Source: Onychomys torridus
Lineage: Eukaryota; Chordata; Mammalia; Rodentia; Cricetidae
Direction: 5' to 3'
Assembly: GCF_903995425.1 (NCBI RefSeq)
Contig: NC_050456.1
Location: forward strand, 83,223,388 to 83,287,387
DNA: 64,000 nt
The stretch's first letter is position 1. Every line of letters begins with the position of its first letter. Below are positions 24,832-37,024 of this stretch, one piece after another. The position numbers were made by a program, and so were the translations under genes. A model generated the notes under the pieces. The model saw nothing but the letters and a program-made list of their open reading frames with translations, was not told the DNA's origin and searched no databases.

Positions 24832-24930
24832 AGCACAGCATGGTGGTGCATGCCTGTGAGGCAAGAGGATCATGGGTTCAAGGCCAGCCTGGCCTAAATA
24901 GCCAATTCCAGGTCAACAAACCACTACAAT
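24832..24930 (+). mobile_element. B1-family SINE fragment, sense
   Basis: agcatggtggtgcatgcctg followed by caaggccagcctggcctaaa; shortened and diverged. Confidence 0.6.
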
Positions 24931-25352
24931 TACCATTAGTGTTAGAGGACAAACAGGAAGAGTCTTAATCAACTTAAGTGATTTCTAGATTAGGGAAGGG
25001 AGATCATTGTTAAAATATGTCACCCTCCCCTATCCAATCCAGAAATGAGCTGTAATATAATGTTATTTATGCTTAAGGGGCCGACCAAATTACTGGAATG
25101 AAATTCAACATTTTATATTTAACCACTGAATGTTCTCTTCTAAAACACAGGGAGGCTATACAGATTTTCTAAATTTGCACAAATTTACTACTCTGAGTAG
25201 TGAAACGCAGATATGAACCTAGAATTTTCATGGCCTGATCTTTGTTGTCAAGGTCATATAACGAGTACTATGATCAGCACACAAGGCTATCTTTAATTCC
25301 CTGATAACATCACACTATTATATGAACCCATCCTTTGACCATGAATGTCCTT

Positions 25353-25871
25353 TGTGGTGGTATTGTGTTCCCCCAAAATATTGTGCACCCTAATAAACTT
25401 ATCTGGGGTCAAAGGACAGAACAGCCACTAGATAGACATGGAGGCCAGAAAATGGTGGCACAAATGCCTTTAATCCTATCACTTTTCCTTTAATCCTATC
25501 ACTTAGGAGGCAGAGATCCATGTGGATCTCTGTGAGTTTAAAGCCACACTGGAAACAGCCAGGCATGGTGACTCATACCTTTAATCCCAGGAAGTGATAT
25601 CAGAAAGCAGAAATGTGTATAAGGTGTGAGGACCAGAAACTAGAAGCATTTGGCTGGTTAAGCTTTCAGGCTTTGGAGCAGCACAGTTCAGCTGAGATTC
25701 ATTCTAGATGAGTACTGAGAGGCTTCCAGTCTGAGGAAACAGGCTCAGCTGAGGAAGTGGTGAGGTGAGGTAGCTGTGGCTTGTTCTGCTTTTCTGATCT
25801 TCCAGCATTCACCCCAATACCTGGCTCCAGATTTGTTTTTATTAATAAGACCTGTTAAGATTCCTGTTACA
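25353..25871 (+). mobile_element. Solo LTR of a rodent class II ERV (cricetid-abundant type)
   Basis: A 519-bp TG...CA unit starting tgtggtggtattgtgttccc and ending gattcctgttaca. Flanking hexamers gtcctt (25347-25352) and gccctt (25872-25877) agree at 5 of 6, as expected for an old ERVK-type insertion. It contains a B1-like segment (ggcatggtgactcatacctttaatccc), which appears to be part of this LTR family, and aacttatctggggtc near the start. No internal region is present, so it is a solo LTR formed by LTR-LTR recombination (inference). Confidence 0.75.
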
Positions 25872-26037
25872 GCCCTTTCTTTGTCAATATGGCTAATTTC
25901 TAGCCATCTCTCCTGAGCTATTCTGTATTACTTCCTCCAAGGAAGCTTCTTCACAAATTCCCCAATGATTATGTTCTCACAGATGGGTTCTTGCATTTAA
26001 GTGCATTATCACACTGTATCTTTATAGCTAGGATTTC

Positions 26038-26040
<3 letters not shown>

Positions 26041-26127
<87 letters not shown>
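26041..26127. repeat. Long (AC)n microsatellite
   Basis: About 43 uninterrupted AC units, likely highly polymorphic. Confidence 0.97.
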
Positions 26128-26505
26128 AATAGACCTCACTGAACTATGTATTCCATAAAGCTCTCTTTCACATTAGTTTCTGTAGCTACCACAACACCTG
26201 GCACCTAACAAGCTCAGTAAATATTTACTAGATGAATAAACATAATTACTCCAAAGCCCTTCTGTATCAGCCCCAAAGCATCAACTTCTCTGTGTCTTGA
26301 AACTTCTCTAAACTTACAAACTCTCAACCACCCCTATTTCAATTGCTGAAATTTTGAAGGTTTGGCTTAGCATTCTTAAGCTTTATGGAGTAGAACCATC
26401 CTGCCCAAGTTTCTGTGATAGTAAGAATGTGCCATAGGGCTCCTACAATGGTTAAAATAGTAAGAGAATCTCAAACAGAGTTCAAGCTCTAGAACCTAGG
26501 TAAAG
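26128..26505. other. Intronic sequence, nothing recognised
   Basis: No gene or repeat assigned. Confidence 0.4.
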
Positions 26506-26507
26506 AT

Positions 26508-26680
26508 ACCAGGCATGGTAGTGCACACTTGTAATCCCAGTGCTAGTGGGATGGAGACAGGAGGAGCTCTTTGTCTTGCCTTATTGGTAGACTGTAGGCC
26601 ACTGAGACCCTGTCTCAAAGGAGGTAGACAGCCTTCCTGAGGAGGACACCTGAAGTTGTCCTCTGGCTTACAAATGTGAA
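26508..26680 (+). mobile_element. B4/B1-family SINE, sense
   Basis: ccaggcatggtagtgcacactt, aatcccagtgct, agaccctgtctcaaagg, then a short B3/B4-like end (gttgtcctctggcttacaaatg). Confidence 0.6.
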
Positions 26681-26689
26681 CACATATGT

Positions 26690-27740
26690 ACCAGCATATG
26701 AATGTGCATTGCTGTCAACACTGGCATGTCTATGGCAAGGACTCCAAGGACTCAGATCCACTGGCTCTGGTGAAGCCATTACTCATATGGGTAAGGAAGG
26801 CCAAAGGCGAAGCTTTCCTCTGGGGTTGAAGTATTTTGCTCAGTGGATCCAGTATGAGCTACTGAAGATCGATCAGTGTAAACTAACAACTTCAATTTCT
26901 TCCTCCAGAATGTTTACAGCCTGAGACTGCTGGCTTACAGAGACCTCCTAATGAGACTAGTCAACTCTTCCTCTGTGTTGCATTTGATAAACATGCCAAG
27001 GTTCCAGGTTGCAGTGATAGTTAGTGGGTGGCACTCCATCAGCGTGCACACACCCCACTGGACTCCAGTTTTTCTGTGTATGTATCTGTGTATCTGTCCT
27101 TTCTTCATTCCTCCAATGTCCCTACTCAGGGTTCCAGAACCCAAGCCAAGAAAGGACCCAGCATGCATGGGAAAAAAAGTGAATAAAAATAAACGAATAT
27201 GTACTGCACCAGCACTGTCCAACATAGCCTCTAAACACAGGTGGCTATTAGCATCAGAAATGTAGTGGGTCAGCTACAGAATGAGTGTTTCTTTTAAACT
27301 TTACCTTAAGAAGCCACATTTAGAAGGGAACTACACTAAATAGTACATTAGGTCTTACAAATGATTCAAACACAAAACCCAATGAATGATACTCCTTTCT
27401 GTCCTATGTGTGCTCTTAATGCTCAATCCTAGCTAATGACAGCGGGTATGCCATTCTGTTCTTTACCTCTGCCAGAGAAGTTCCCATTTGTCATGGCTTA
27501 GGTTTTTCCTTCTGTTCCTCAGACACCGAGGGTAGCCCCCATTCAGGTTCTCATCTTTCAGCACTTCCAACTTAAAACTATGCCCCTTGTCACCTTCATA
27601 GTCTGCCACCACTTCAATCCCTCTCTATGAAGATGACTTCCAAATCCAGAACGTTGATTTTCTCTGTAAACTGAGCAATTCCAGTGGGATACTTCACTCC
27701 TTAAATTTCACCAGCACCAGAATTCACTCTTGCCCTAGCT
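26690..27740. other. Intronic sequence, nothing recognised
   Basis: Contains some open frames of 80-104 codons on both strands, without similarity I can recognise or flanking splice or poly(A) logic. Treated as non-coding. Confidence 0.45.
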
Positions 27741-27811
27741 TTGTGTTTTGGTTTGTTTTCATTCATTCATTCTTTTTTTTTTTTTTTTGCTGAATGCCAT
27801 TTCTTAAAAAT

Positions 27812-27930
27812 TTTATATTTAATTATGTGTGTGCACACGTGTATGTGTGTGCACACATGTTTCAGCATCAAACTCAGATGGTCAGGCTTAGTGACAAGAA
27901 CCTTTACCTTGCCAGCTCCAAATGTTGTGG
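27812..27930 (-). mobile_element. B3-type SINE fragment, antisense
   Basis: Alternating GT/CA head (gtgtgtgcacacgtgtatg), then ttcagcatcaaactcagatgg and tagtgacaagaacctttacc. Confidence 0.6.
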
Positions 27931-27934
27931 GCTT

Positions 27935-28880
27935 TTATGAATTATTCTTAACATGTTATTAGCTACAAGTTTAGATTTCCTTTTATTGATAGCTAGATTA
28001 AGTATATGGCCCAGATACTGGTTTCTCCCATGTGTGCTATGATAAACACTTTCTAAATGAATTTACCTTCTTTTGCCCCTCAAAGACAAATACACATTTA
28101 CACATCCCTTCTGTGATTTATCATCAATCCTTACTCTGACACTGTTGTTCTAAATCCAGATTTCTATCCATATTACCAACTTCATTTTCCAACACAAAAC
28201 ACACGCCCAGTTTCTTGTCCTTTGCCCCTGCTCTCCAACTTAAAATCCCTTCCTTCTTGACTCATGTGTATTAGGGCCTCCCATACTTAGAGCATCAGTT
28301 CAAGCTTCATATAATCTTTATTTCTGCTCTGGATCTCAAGGGCTTTACCCTACTAATCACCACCATTCATCACTTATTTCACTTTTTAGTATCTGATATC
28401 ACAGATCATTCCTACATACTAGAACATAAGCTTTCTAAAAGGCAAAGGCATATACCTTTACTGTCTCATAATTTAACCTTAATTGGACAGGATGGACATG
28501 CTTGTAACCCCAACATGCAGGAGACAGAAACAGCGGAGTCCTGAGTTGAGCACTGGTTATACAGTAGGAACTTAATAAAACAAAAGGACTTCAGTCTTAA
28601 CCATATGTGTTTTTTAATGAGAATATCAGAAATAACCACAAGCACATGTGTTTGAGAGGCAGTAAGCAGCAAAAGACAACAACCAGGGACACCAGACATT
28701 AAAGGGGTAAAATATGAAGAGAACAGCAATCAGTATAATCACAGATAATATGAGCAAAGGCAATCAATTTTATTACACTAATATCTAATAACCCTTGGGA
28801 TTTTTTCATTCTATGCTCAAAATACATGAGAAAACATGATTTCTGGGTGTCTATGCATATCTCTCCATATAGACACATTA
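27935..28880. other. Intronic sequence, nothing recognised
   Basis: Single-copy-looking sequence; a faint SINE-like trace near 28490-28550 was not callable. Confidence 0.4.
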
Positions 28881-28886
28881 ATATTT

Positions 28887-29056
28887 GTTTGTTTATTTAT
28901 TCATTTATTTATTTATTTAGAGACGGGGTTTCTCTGTGTAGCTTTGCGCCTTTCCTAGAACTCTCTTTGGGGACCAGGCTGGCCTTGAACTCACAGAGAT
29001 CTGCCTGCCTCTGCCTCCCAAGTGCTGGGATTAAAGGTGCGCCACTACTGCCCAGC
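28887..29056 (-). mobile_element. B1 SINE, antisense, with short target duplication
   Basis: A (TTTA/TTTG)n tail, then gagacggggtttctctgtgtag, tttgcgcctttcc, ggctggccttgaactcac. Flanked by taatattt at 28879-28886 and 29057-29064. Confidence 0.9.
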
Positions 29057-29064
29057 TAATATTT

Positions 29065-29935
29065 ATTTTAATGAAATTATGTCACACCAAAGGAATCAGG
29101 CAGCTTGTATAGATAGGTGAAAGAATTCCTAACAGTCCTTAATCCCATAGGTGATCTTTCCAGCCCTGGAAATACAGAACTGGCACTCGGTGCAAAGAGG
29201 GTACAGTATGCTCCGTCAGTTCTTAGGGTCATCTCTTAAAATAGACACGCAGTTTAGGGCCAAGAGAGGCTAGTCCAACACTGTTACTTGTCATGGAGCA
29301 TAATCTAACCTCACAGAGATGGCTATTTTAAGATATATCTCTAAAGAGCAAACTCAACAACCAGGAAAACACTTGCTTTCTACTTTCAAGTGTAAGTGAA
29401 ACAGCCACAAATTTTCTCTAAATCTCACAGAGGGATCATTTTGTCTCAGACACCACAGCACGCACTCCATTATGCAATCCAGACCGATCTTCAGCTGCAG
29501 GGAGCTTAGCTGTAGTCATCTCCCCTCACTTCCAATTAGGACGGGAGATTATGAACATGTCTGAGGAAAACGATCAGATATCTAGCTTTCTTTCTTTCTT
29601 GGATACAAATAACGTTTGGCTTATGCTGGAAGGGTAAAACATAGGCAACGAAAAGGCTTTACTCATTTTCCTGATGAGTTTACAGTGTAAATGTTAGAAA
29701 TCTTCTACAGTGATAAACCTGGACAAAAGGACCATTTGTGAACACGAACATGATGATCAAACTAATTTAAATAGTATGAAGAGGTGCTCAATGCAAAGAA
29801 TGAACTTTATTGTAAAACCAACTATAATCAAGTTTAATCCTTTTAATGGATAGCTATATTTCCCCTTCAACTCAAATTCTAAAGTATTTTTAAGATGTCT
29901 TTATCATAATAAACCCTCAAACAAAGGATCTGTGA
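29065..29935. other. Intronic sequence, nothing recognised
   Basis: No repeat or coding region assigned. Confidence 0.4.
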
Positions 29936-29939
29936 TATT

Positions 29940-30745
29940 GGCATTATAGTTCATTTAAGAAACTAGTTCTCAAAAGAAGTGTAAGTGTTCAAACCTTAGC
30001 CATCAGAGAAATACAGATTAAAACTACTCACAGATCCATCTTACCTCAGTTGAACAGTTATCATCAAGGAGACAAGAGACAATAAATACTGGTGAGGAAA
30101 GTGGGGGCTGGATTTTATAACCATTATGAAAATCAGCATGAAGACTATTCTAAAACCCAAAGAGAAAGTTACCATACAACACAGCTACTTTACACCTGTG
30201 TATATACAGAAAGAAGTCTACGTCATACTACAGAAATATTTGTACATCCATATTTATTGCAGCTTGATTTACCAGAAGATGAGTGGATAATGAAAATATC
30301 GTACTTACATGCACTGGAATTTTACTCAGCCATAAAGAAAAATGAAATTATCATATTTCCATGGAAATAATGGGAACTAGAAAACAATCATTAAGTGGGG
30401 TATCTCAGTCTTGATAAATACTTCATGTTCTCTCCATGTGGACCCTAGTTTCTATAGGTTAAATATATGCTTAGGTGGGATTAGTTTGGGGAGAAGCCAG
30501 AAAACTAGAAGGACCATGCAGTGGGATGGCAGGCTAGACTAGGGAGGAAGAAGGCAACAGCACAAGATATGAAAGGGGAAATAACAAGAGAAGGGATGTT
30601 GTAGAGGGAGGCGGGGAATCAGAGGGAGGAAGGAAGTTGAGATTACATCTCACTCGATGTATACAAATCTCTTATTACTTCACCAACACTGTATTTACAT
30701 TGTACTGAATGTTATATGTATCTAAAATAAAAAAGATACAGAAAT
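29940..30745 (+). mobile_element. Old L1 fragment, sense (ORF2 C-terminus and 3' UTR)
   Basis: Follows the order of L1 ORF2 3' sequence: ccatcagagaaatacagat (about 30000), the block 30240-30380 with ggaattttactcagccataaa, then a purine-rich 3' UTR and ataaaaaaga end. The 92-codon open frame at 30092-30370 lies in the degraded ORF2 and is not a gene. Confidence 0.8.
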
Positions 30746-30984
30746 CTGGTTATTAAGTTCTTTTGGAGGATGTTATCAGATTGATATTATATACAAATCT
30801 TTATAGCTTTAAATGAAGGATTTTAAAACCATCTTGTATGGCAGTCCAAGTGAATATATACTGTTTGAGTAGGAAAAGAAAGTATAATATTAAAACACAA
30901 GAAAAATTTAATTATTTAATGTAACTTTTATTAGCAGTTACAAAACCCATATTCAATATAAAGCAGACATGCATTATTAACATA

Positions 30985-31255
30985 AGAATTTTTACTGTTG
31001 TTGTGCAAGTGCAGGTCAGAGGCCAACTTCAGGTGTTGATCCTCAGGTGCCTTCCACCTTGTTTTGGGAGTCAAGTTCTTTCACTTCCCCAGGGCTCACC
31101 AGGAAAGCTCGGCTGGCTGGCCATCAAGCCCCAGGAACCATTCTGTCCTACCTCCCCTATGCTGGGATTACAACTGTGTGCCATCACTCCTGACCTTAAC
31201 ATGGGTTCTGAGGATGGAACTGAGGTCTTCTGCACATGTGAGCACTAAGCACATT
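30985..31255 (-). mobile_element. B3/B3A-type SINE, antisense
   Basis: gcaagtgcaggtcagaggcc, ttcaggtgttgatcctcagg, tgctgggattacaactgtgtgcc, ending aactgaggtcttctgcacatg and gagcactaagca. Confidence 0.7.
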
Positions 31256-32160
31256 ATAGCACTTTATTCAATGCAATTAAAGAAAAAGAGAATTAATGAG
31301 TTGAGAGCAGTCTGGCTCCAACTATAGATTTCCTAGGTCATCAGACATGTGCTAAATATACAAATTTTTCTAAATTGTTTATTTAATGTTTTGTTTAAAA
31401 AAAAAAACACTTTAATTCAAAGAGAGAAAAAGAACTTTTCTCTACATTAAGGAAATTTCAGGTACCTGAGAAGGCAATATGAAATTCTAGAAGAACATGA
31501 CATGATATGGTATAAGCAAAATTTTCATTGGGAAAGACTGAACACCCTTTCTCACTGAGTTATAACCCATTTAAACATCAAATGAAGAACATACCAGTTT
31601 AACCTAATCCCACCTTTCAACATAATTACAACTTTTCAGTTCTTCAAGGATATGAGCAATCTTAAGTGTTAACATGGAAACCACTTCTCAGGCTTCATTC
31701 TCTTCACTTGTTTCTTGAAATGTGGAAAACCAACTGTGGATCCCTATTTACATGAAGATTCAGCAATATAACACACATAAAGCTTTTCTCCCTGCTCTTG
31801 CTTAAAGCTCCCGCCAGCACTGCCCTTGCATATCTATCTTTTAATATTATGGTGCCCCTCCCACCCAGAAAAAGCAAAGAATGAACCTGGAGCTTCCTGA
31901 CTGGCAGGACTGCCTGGACAGCCAGGGCCTTAGGCTTTGACTATCTTCATTCCCAGTGCTAAATCACAGGATGACCAAGCCCAACTTTTACATAGGTGAT
32001 AGAGATCTGAACTCAGGTCTCATGTTTGCCTGATAAGTACTTTACCAACTGAGTCATCTCCCTAGAGACTTAATTTTTCATTATAATTTGCCATCCTCCT
32101 CATCAACAACTTTTCCTCTTATTATCTCTGTTCATGATATGATTGTCTGACACAATTTAT
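31256..32160. other. Intronic sequence, nothing recognised
   Basis: No gene. A short antisense SINE-like stretch near 31925-32065 (gatctgaactcaggtc, ccaactgagtcatctc) is possible. Confidence 0.4.
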
Positions 32161-32164
32161 CAGC

Positions 32165-32530
32165 AACACAAAAGGAGATGACTCGGCAGGTAAAAACTGC
32201 TCTCTGTGCAAGCTTGATGACCCCAGTTCAATCCCCAGAACCCATGAAAAAAGCAGGAAGTGGTGGTGTGCATCAGTAAACCTAGCATTCCTAAGGCAAT
32301 ACGGGAGGCGAAAACAGGAGAAATTTCCTGGAAGCTTGTACTGCAGGCCAGCTAATCTGGACTATGCACTGCAGTAGCTGAACTACCAGAGAGCAGAAGG
32401 TAAGTAGCAACTCTGCTAAATTGTCCTCTGACCTCCACATGCATACCATCTCTCTCCCACACACATGCATCTCATGCACACACATGCATATCTCTCCCTA
32501 CCCCCCCACATACACACACACACACAAATT
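32165..32530 (+). mobile_element. B4-like composite SINE, sense, with CA-rich tail
   Basis: tRNA-derived head (gatgactcggcaggtaaaaac, ttcaatccccagaaccca), a B1-like middle (agtggtggtgtgcatcagta) and a CACA-rich end with acctccacatgcatacc. Confidence 0.65.
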
Positions 32531-32959
32531 TTACAGAGTGAAAATGTGAAATAATGTTTATAAGTACTGGCTTAACAGCTGTTACAAGTTTCTATGTTTG
32601 CAAATCTACTACTGAAAACAACAACAACAAAAAAAAAACATTTAAAAAGTCAAGTATAATAACAGGTACCAGAAAATAGCCACTGAAGAGTTTATTACTT
32701 ACAGTTTGCAGAAGAAGGAGCCAAACCATGCCACAGATTTGGGAGCAAGCACATGGGGAAGCAATGAATATCAGGAAGTAGAAGGGGAAGAATTGTGGGG
32801 ACAAGCCTTTAATGTGGTGTCTGCAGGAAGGAGTATGTAGGACAGGGTAAACAAGATTAGAATCAGCTTGTTTAACTAATTGAGAGGGCTCTAGGACATG
32901 GCTGCTATTCCTAGCCATCTGGTTTAGGGTGGTTGGCCTGAATTATGAGAGCATCATAA

Positions 32960-33210
32960 AAAAGACTGCTCTGTTGGTAAAGCATTTGCTGCACAGCATG
33001 AGAACCCAAGTTCCATCCCTAGCACCCATATATTCAAAATGCTGGGTGTAGTGGCATCAGCTTGTAATCCCAGCATTGAGAGACAGAGGGCTTGCTGCCT
33101 GCCCAGTCTATCTGAATCAGTGAGAGCAAAATGCCTGGCTAATTGTTGGAGGGGCAGCCCTACCAGCGTCAGTAAGGCTTCAGATAGCAAAGCATATTTT
33201 TTAGACCTTA
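32960..33210 (+). mobile_element. B4-like SINE, sense
   Basis: Head ctctgttggtaaagcatttgc, gttccatccctagcaccc, then gctgggtgtagtggcatcag and aatcccagcattgagagaca. Confidence 0.62.
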
Positions 33211-33221
33211 TATCAATAAGG

Positions 33222-33580
33222 AAGGTGAAGGGGGCTGCAGATAGCTCAGTGGGTAAAAGTACTTGCTATGTTAAGTATGAGAATGTGAGCTTGGATCTAG
33301 CACCCATATAAAAGTAGGTGTGGTCAGGAGTACCTGTCACCTCAGTAGTGTGTGTATGCTGTGGGAAGGGGGTAGAACACTGGGGGTTGCTGGCTACCAG
33401 CACAGGCCCAGCTTTACTGAGATCCTGTCTCAAGGGAATAAGGCAGAGTGATACAAGCAGGGCACATATAAAATAAAGATAAATGAACCTTTTAAAAGGT
33501 AAAGGGCTCACGAGAATTAACTTCTGAAGTTGAAGCTCTGACCTCCACACACGCACAGGTGTATACTTATAAGGGGGGAA
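33222..33580 (+). mobile_element. B4-like SINE, sense (second copy)
   Basis: Head gcagatagctcagtgggtaa, cacccatataaaagtaggtgtgg, gagatcctgtctcaaggga, then a B3-like end gctctgacctccacacacgc. Confidence 0.62.
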
Positions 33581-33589
33581 ATCAGTGAT

Positions 33590-35300
33590 CAGGCTCTAGA
33601 TTCATGTGTACTGGAAAATACACTGGCAGGGTAACTACTATCTCTACAAACTGGCTAACTATAGGAGAGGCAGCCATTCCAGGGCCAGTAAGGCCCCAGA
33701 CAACAAAGCATCAGCAAAAAACACAAAGACATGCTTAATACACCTACTTATGGTAAGTAACAAAAATATATTTTTAATGCTCACTATATGTTATCACTCC
33801 AGTTATGGATATAAGTAACCATATAGCAGGAAATAAGACAGGAAAATACTAAAAATACACACATTAATTCAGAAGAGGAAAGGCAAACATAATAGTAACA
33901 AGACATCTATTTAGTGCTCTGGCATTTACAAAAAACATTTTCACATATACTACTCATTAACGCCTCAGAAAAACTGCTAAGCAGCCATAATCTTCATTTT
34001 ACAGTTGTTTATAAGGAGACTCAAGGAGTACAGTAGACACCCCCACATGCCAGACAGTAACTGGCAGAACAGGGACCAAGTTTAGGTGTCGTCCATTGCT
34101 TTTTCACCAACACCACAACATCCCTTCAGCTCAACCTCCATCTACAAACTATGTAGAAATGAAGTTACTACTTCCAGATCACCAAAGATTAATTGCTCAA
34201 TGATCTTACTGCAATAGGAGTGAATAACCTAATGAAAACACATGAGATGCTTAATTACTAAACACATATCCTTTATGAGGAGTATGTGGAAGTGGGATAC
34301 TAAGACACTTTTTTCTTGAAGTTTCTATAACAGTAGTGTGCTAGACCTCACATAACCATTGAGACCTACTTACAGAATAGCTTTTACTTCTCAGTAATCA
34401 TTGTCAATTACATAGTTTAAAATGTGTTTCTGTAAATTTGGATTAATCTACAAAAAGAAACCCAAGCAAATACAATATTTAAAACTGCTTTTATAGAGTG
34501 AGTATTAAGCATTCTCACCACAAAAAAATAATTATATGAGGTAATAATGTATTTTCTAATTAGCTATAATATATTTAACCACATCACAATACAGCTACTT
34601 CAAAACTTCGTGTTGTACATGCTAATACAAGCTATTTTATCTGTCAATTAAAAATAAGGAAATTATAACTAAAAAGTTTTAAACTAAATCTCCATCTTTT
34701 ATCACTATTTCACTTTTGGAATATAAGCTCACAGGGAGCATCCATTGACTTTAATGTAATCTAGCGTTTCAAGATGCATTTTCTTGCCAAGGTACAGCTA
34801 GAATCCAGGATTACTCTATATTTGTGTGAGCAGTTGTAAGGCCACAGTAACACTCCTTGCTTTACCTACCTCTCAGAAAAGTCACAAAATTCTAGCAAAT
34901 CAAGACAGCACCCTGCTCTTCTGAGATCATTTAGACTTTAAGTCAGCTATGACAGTCTTCACCTGCTAGAAGAGGAAATAAAAAGCTTTTTCCTTTTAAA
35001 GAACCAAACCTACAACTTGTGCTTCTAAATTTCTACATTGTACAACCATGTGGCAAATTCCTTAGTACACCCAGTCATAAGAAGCTAAGGCAGCAAGCAG
35101 GGAGAACAAGACAGCTACTGAAACAGAGGCAGCTAGAACTAAACTCCTTGAAGACAAGGACTGGCTTCCATAAAGGCTACAAAACAATCCTGGATAAACG
35201 ACCTCTCTGCAAGGCTACTGTGGCAGTAGTGAGTGTCACAGGGATTTGCTGCTTGTAAACTAGAGAGCTTGGGGCTAAGAAAGCACAGTCCCTGGTTTAA
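33590..35300. other. Intronic sequence, nothing recognised
   Basis: AT-rich, repeat-poor stretch of about 1.7 kb in the middle of intron 3. No gene or repeat assigned apart from a possible SINE scrap at 33640-33730. Confidence 0.45.
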
Positions 35301-35304
35301 AAGC

Positions 35305-35450
35305 ACAGCTAGTGCCTGGTGAGGTCATGTACGCCTGTAACCCCAGCACTAGAGGCTATGGTAGTGGATTACAAGGTCAAGGCTATCCTTGGCTATATAG
35401 TTAGTTCAAAGACATGTATAGAGACCCCATCCAAAACTAAGGAAATAAAA
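35305..35450 (+). mobile_element. B1-family SINE, sense, diverged
   Basis: gtgcctggtgaggtcatgta, gcctgtaaccccagcacta, ggtcaaggctatccttggct. Confidence 0.6.
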
Positions 35451-35985
35451 ACATCGGCTGTCTTTGAACAAGTATCTTTGGTGTATCTGATGCCAAGGGC
35501 ATTAGGGGTTTTGAGGTAAGGGCCAGATGGCAAATCTAAATGCCAAGGTTTAGGGGCCTCACCCTCATATTTGCTGTTCCTGAGGCTGGGTATGTGTGTG
35601 TATTTACAAGGATGCTAGCAAATTAATATTTCCTAAAAAATTCTATGCGTCTACAGTAATGACTCAAGACTAAATTCTCTTTAAGGGAGTACATTAGACT
35701 CAGTAAATTTGCCAAAACAAAAACAAACAAAATCTTGCAATTTCTTAAAGTACTGATAGGCCTCATTCACAGTTTAACTTTAGAAAGTAATCAATTTTAA
35801 AACTAGCAATAGTTTTCTGCTTGGCCTCCTAAAAGAAAATTAAGCTCAAGCTGATATAATATATACATTTTCACTTTTAAATTACAGTATTTTTACACTA
35901 AGTGAAATGTCTCCACTATTTAAAATTACAAATCACACACGGTATTAACTTGGATTAAAGAACCTTCTTCCAAAACCAAACCAAA
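35451..35985. other. Intronic sequence, nothing recognised
   Basis: No assignable feature. Confidence 0.4.
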
Positions 35986-35991
35986 CTATAC

Positions 35992-36115
35992 AGCCACATG
36001 GGTGGTGGCATACACCTGTAATCCCATCTCAGCACTTGAGAGGTACAGAGAGGAAGATCAGGAGTTTGAAGCCAGACTGGGCTACAGGACAGAGCTGCCA
36101 ACAAGACCCCATTCC
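35992..36115 (+). mobile_element. B1-family SINE, sense, diverged
   Basis: gtggtggcatacacctgtaa, aggaagatcaggagtttgaa, cagactgggctacaggacag. Confidence 0.65.
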
Positions 36116-36760
36116 TACCAGTACAACACTGTTTAATGGCAGAGTTCCTTTCCAACACAAATCAGTTACTTCTGCCCATCACAAACTGATTATGAGTGAA
36201 ATGTGTGACTTTCAGTTTATGAACTCATTACTACCACTGCAGACAGCTGCAAGGGAATCATTTAAATATTACTGAAAGCCATTTGAGTACTGGGGTTTCA
36301 GAGTTTTCTTCGGAATTTTAAGGTAAAAGCAGGAATGTGAAGAGTTGATTTTTAATGAATAGCCCAAACTGGATTGGTATTTTTAATTACAAAATAAGGT
36401 AACATCCTCCAACTTTTCATAAATGTTTTTAATGAGCCAAGATATAACAAATAAATGTATACAAGCATAAATACAAAGCCAAAAATATACAAAATAATAT
36501 ATGCACAATAAATGTACACACACACTCCTCTCTCCATACGTATGTGTGTACGTGTTTAGATGTATCGATCTATTTAAAATGTAAATTCATCAATTATCAC
36601 TGGTAGTTTATAATCAAAAGACTGAGGAAAGTCTTCTAAAACTTCTCATGGTAACTACAATTCCACTGGCTTCAAAGACCTTCTTAAAACACAGCGAGAA
36701 AAGTTTTAAAACTTAGATAGACTTTAGATTCTTTTTCCATATCTCCATTCACTAATTCTG
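36116..36760. other. Intronic sequence, nothing recognised
   Basis: No assignable feature. Confidence 0.4.
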
Positions 36761-36775
36761 TAACAACTGGCAAAT

Positions 36776-36803
36776 TATTATTATTATTATTATTATTATT
36801 ATT
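36776..36803. repeat. (ATT)n microsatellite at a B1 tail
   Basis: Nine TTA/ATT units directly abutting the T-rich tail of the adjacent antisense B1. Confidence 0.9.
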
Positions 36804-36964
36804 GTTTGTTTGTTTTTTGTTTTTCAAGACAGGGTTTCTCTGTGTAGCTTTGCGCCTTTCCTGGAACTCACTTGGTAGACCAGGCTGTCCTCGAACTCAC
36901 AGAGATCCACCTGGCTCTGCCTCCCGAGTGCTGGGATTAAAGGCATGTGCCACCGCCGCCCAGC
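36804..36964 (-). mobile_element. B1 SINE, antisense, with 17-bp target duplication
   Basis: Well-preserved antisense B1 (caagacagggtttctctgtg, tttgcgcctttcctggaact, caggctgtcctcgaactcac, gtgctgggattaaaggca). Flanking duplications of 17 bp differ at one base (acaactggcaaattatt 36763-36779; acaattggcaaattatt 36965-36981). Confidence 0.94.
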
Positions 36965-37024
36965 ACAATTGGCAAATTATTTTAACTCCCTTAGCCTTGA
37001 TTTTCTCACCTATTAAAAACACTT

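Noticed and set aside
26676..27265. Cluster of 82-104 codon open frames on both strands
   Set aside because: No recognisable family, no promoter or poly(A) context, and opposite-strand frames overlap each other.
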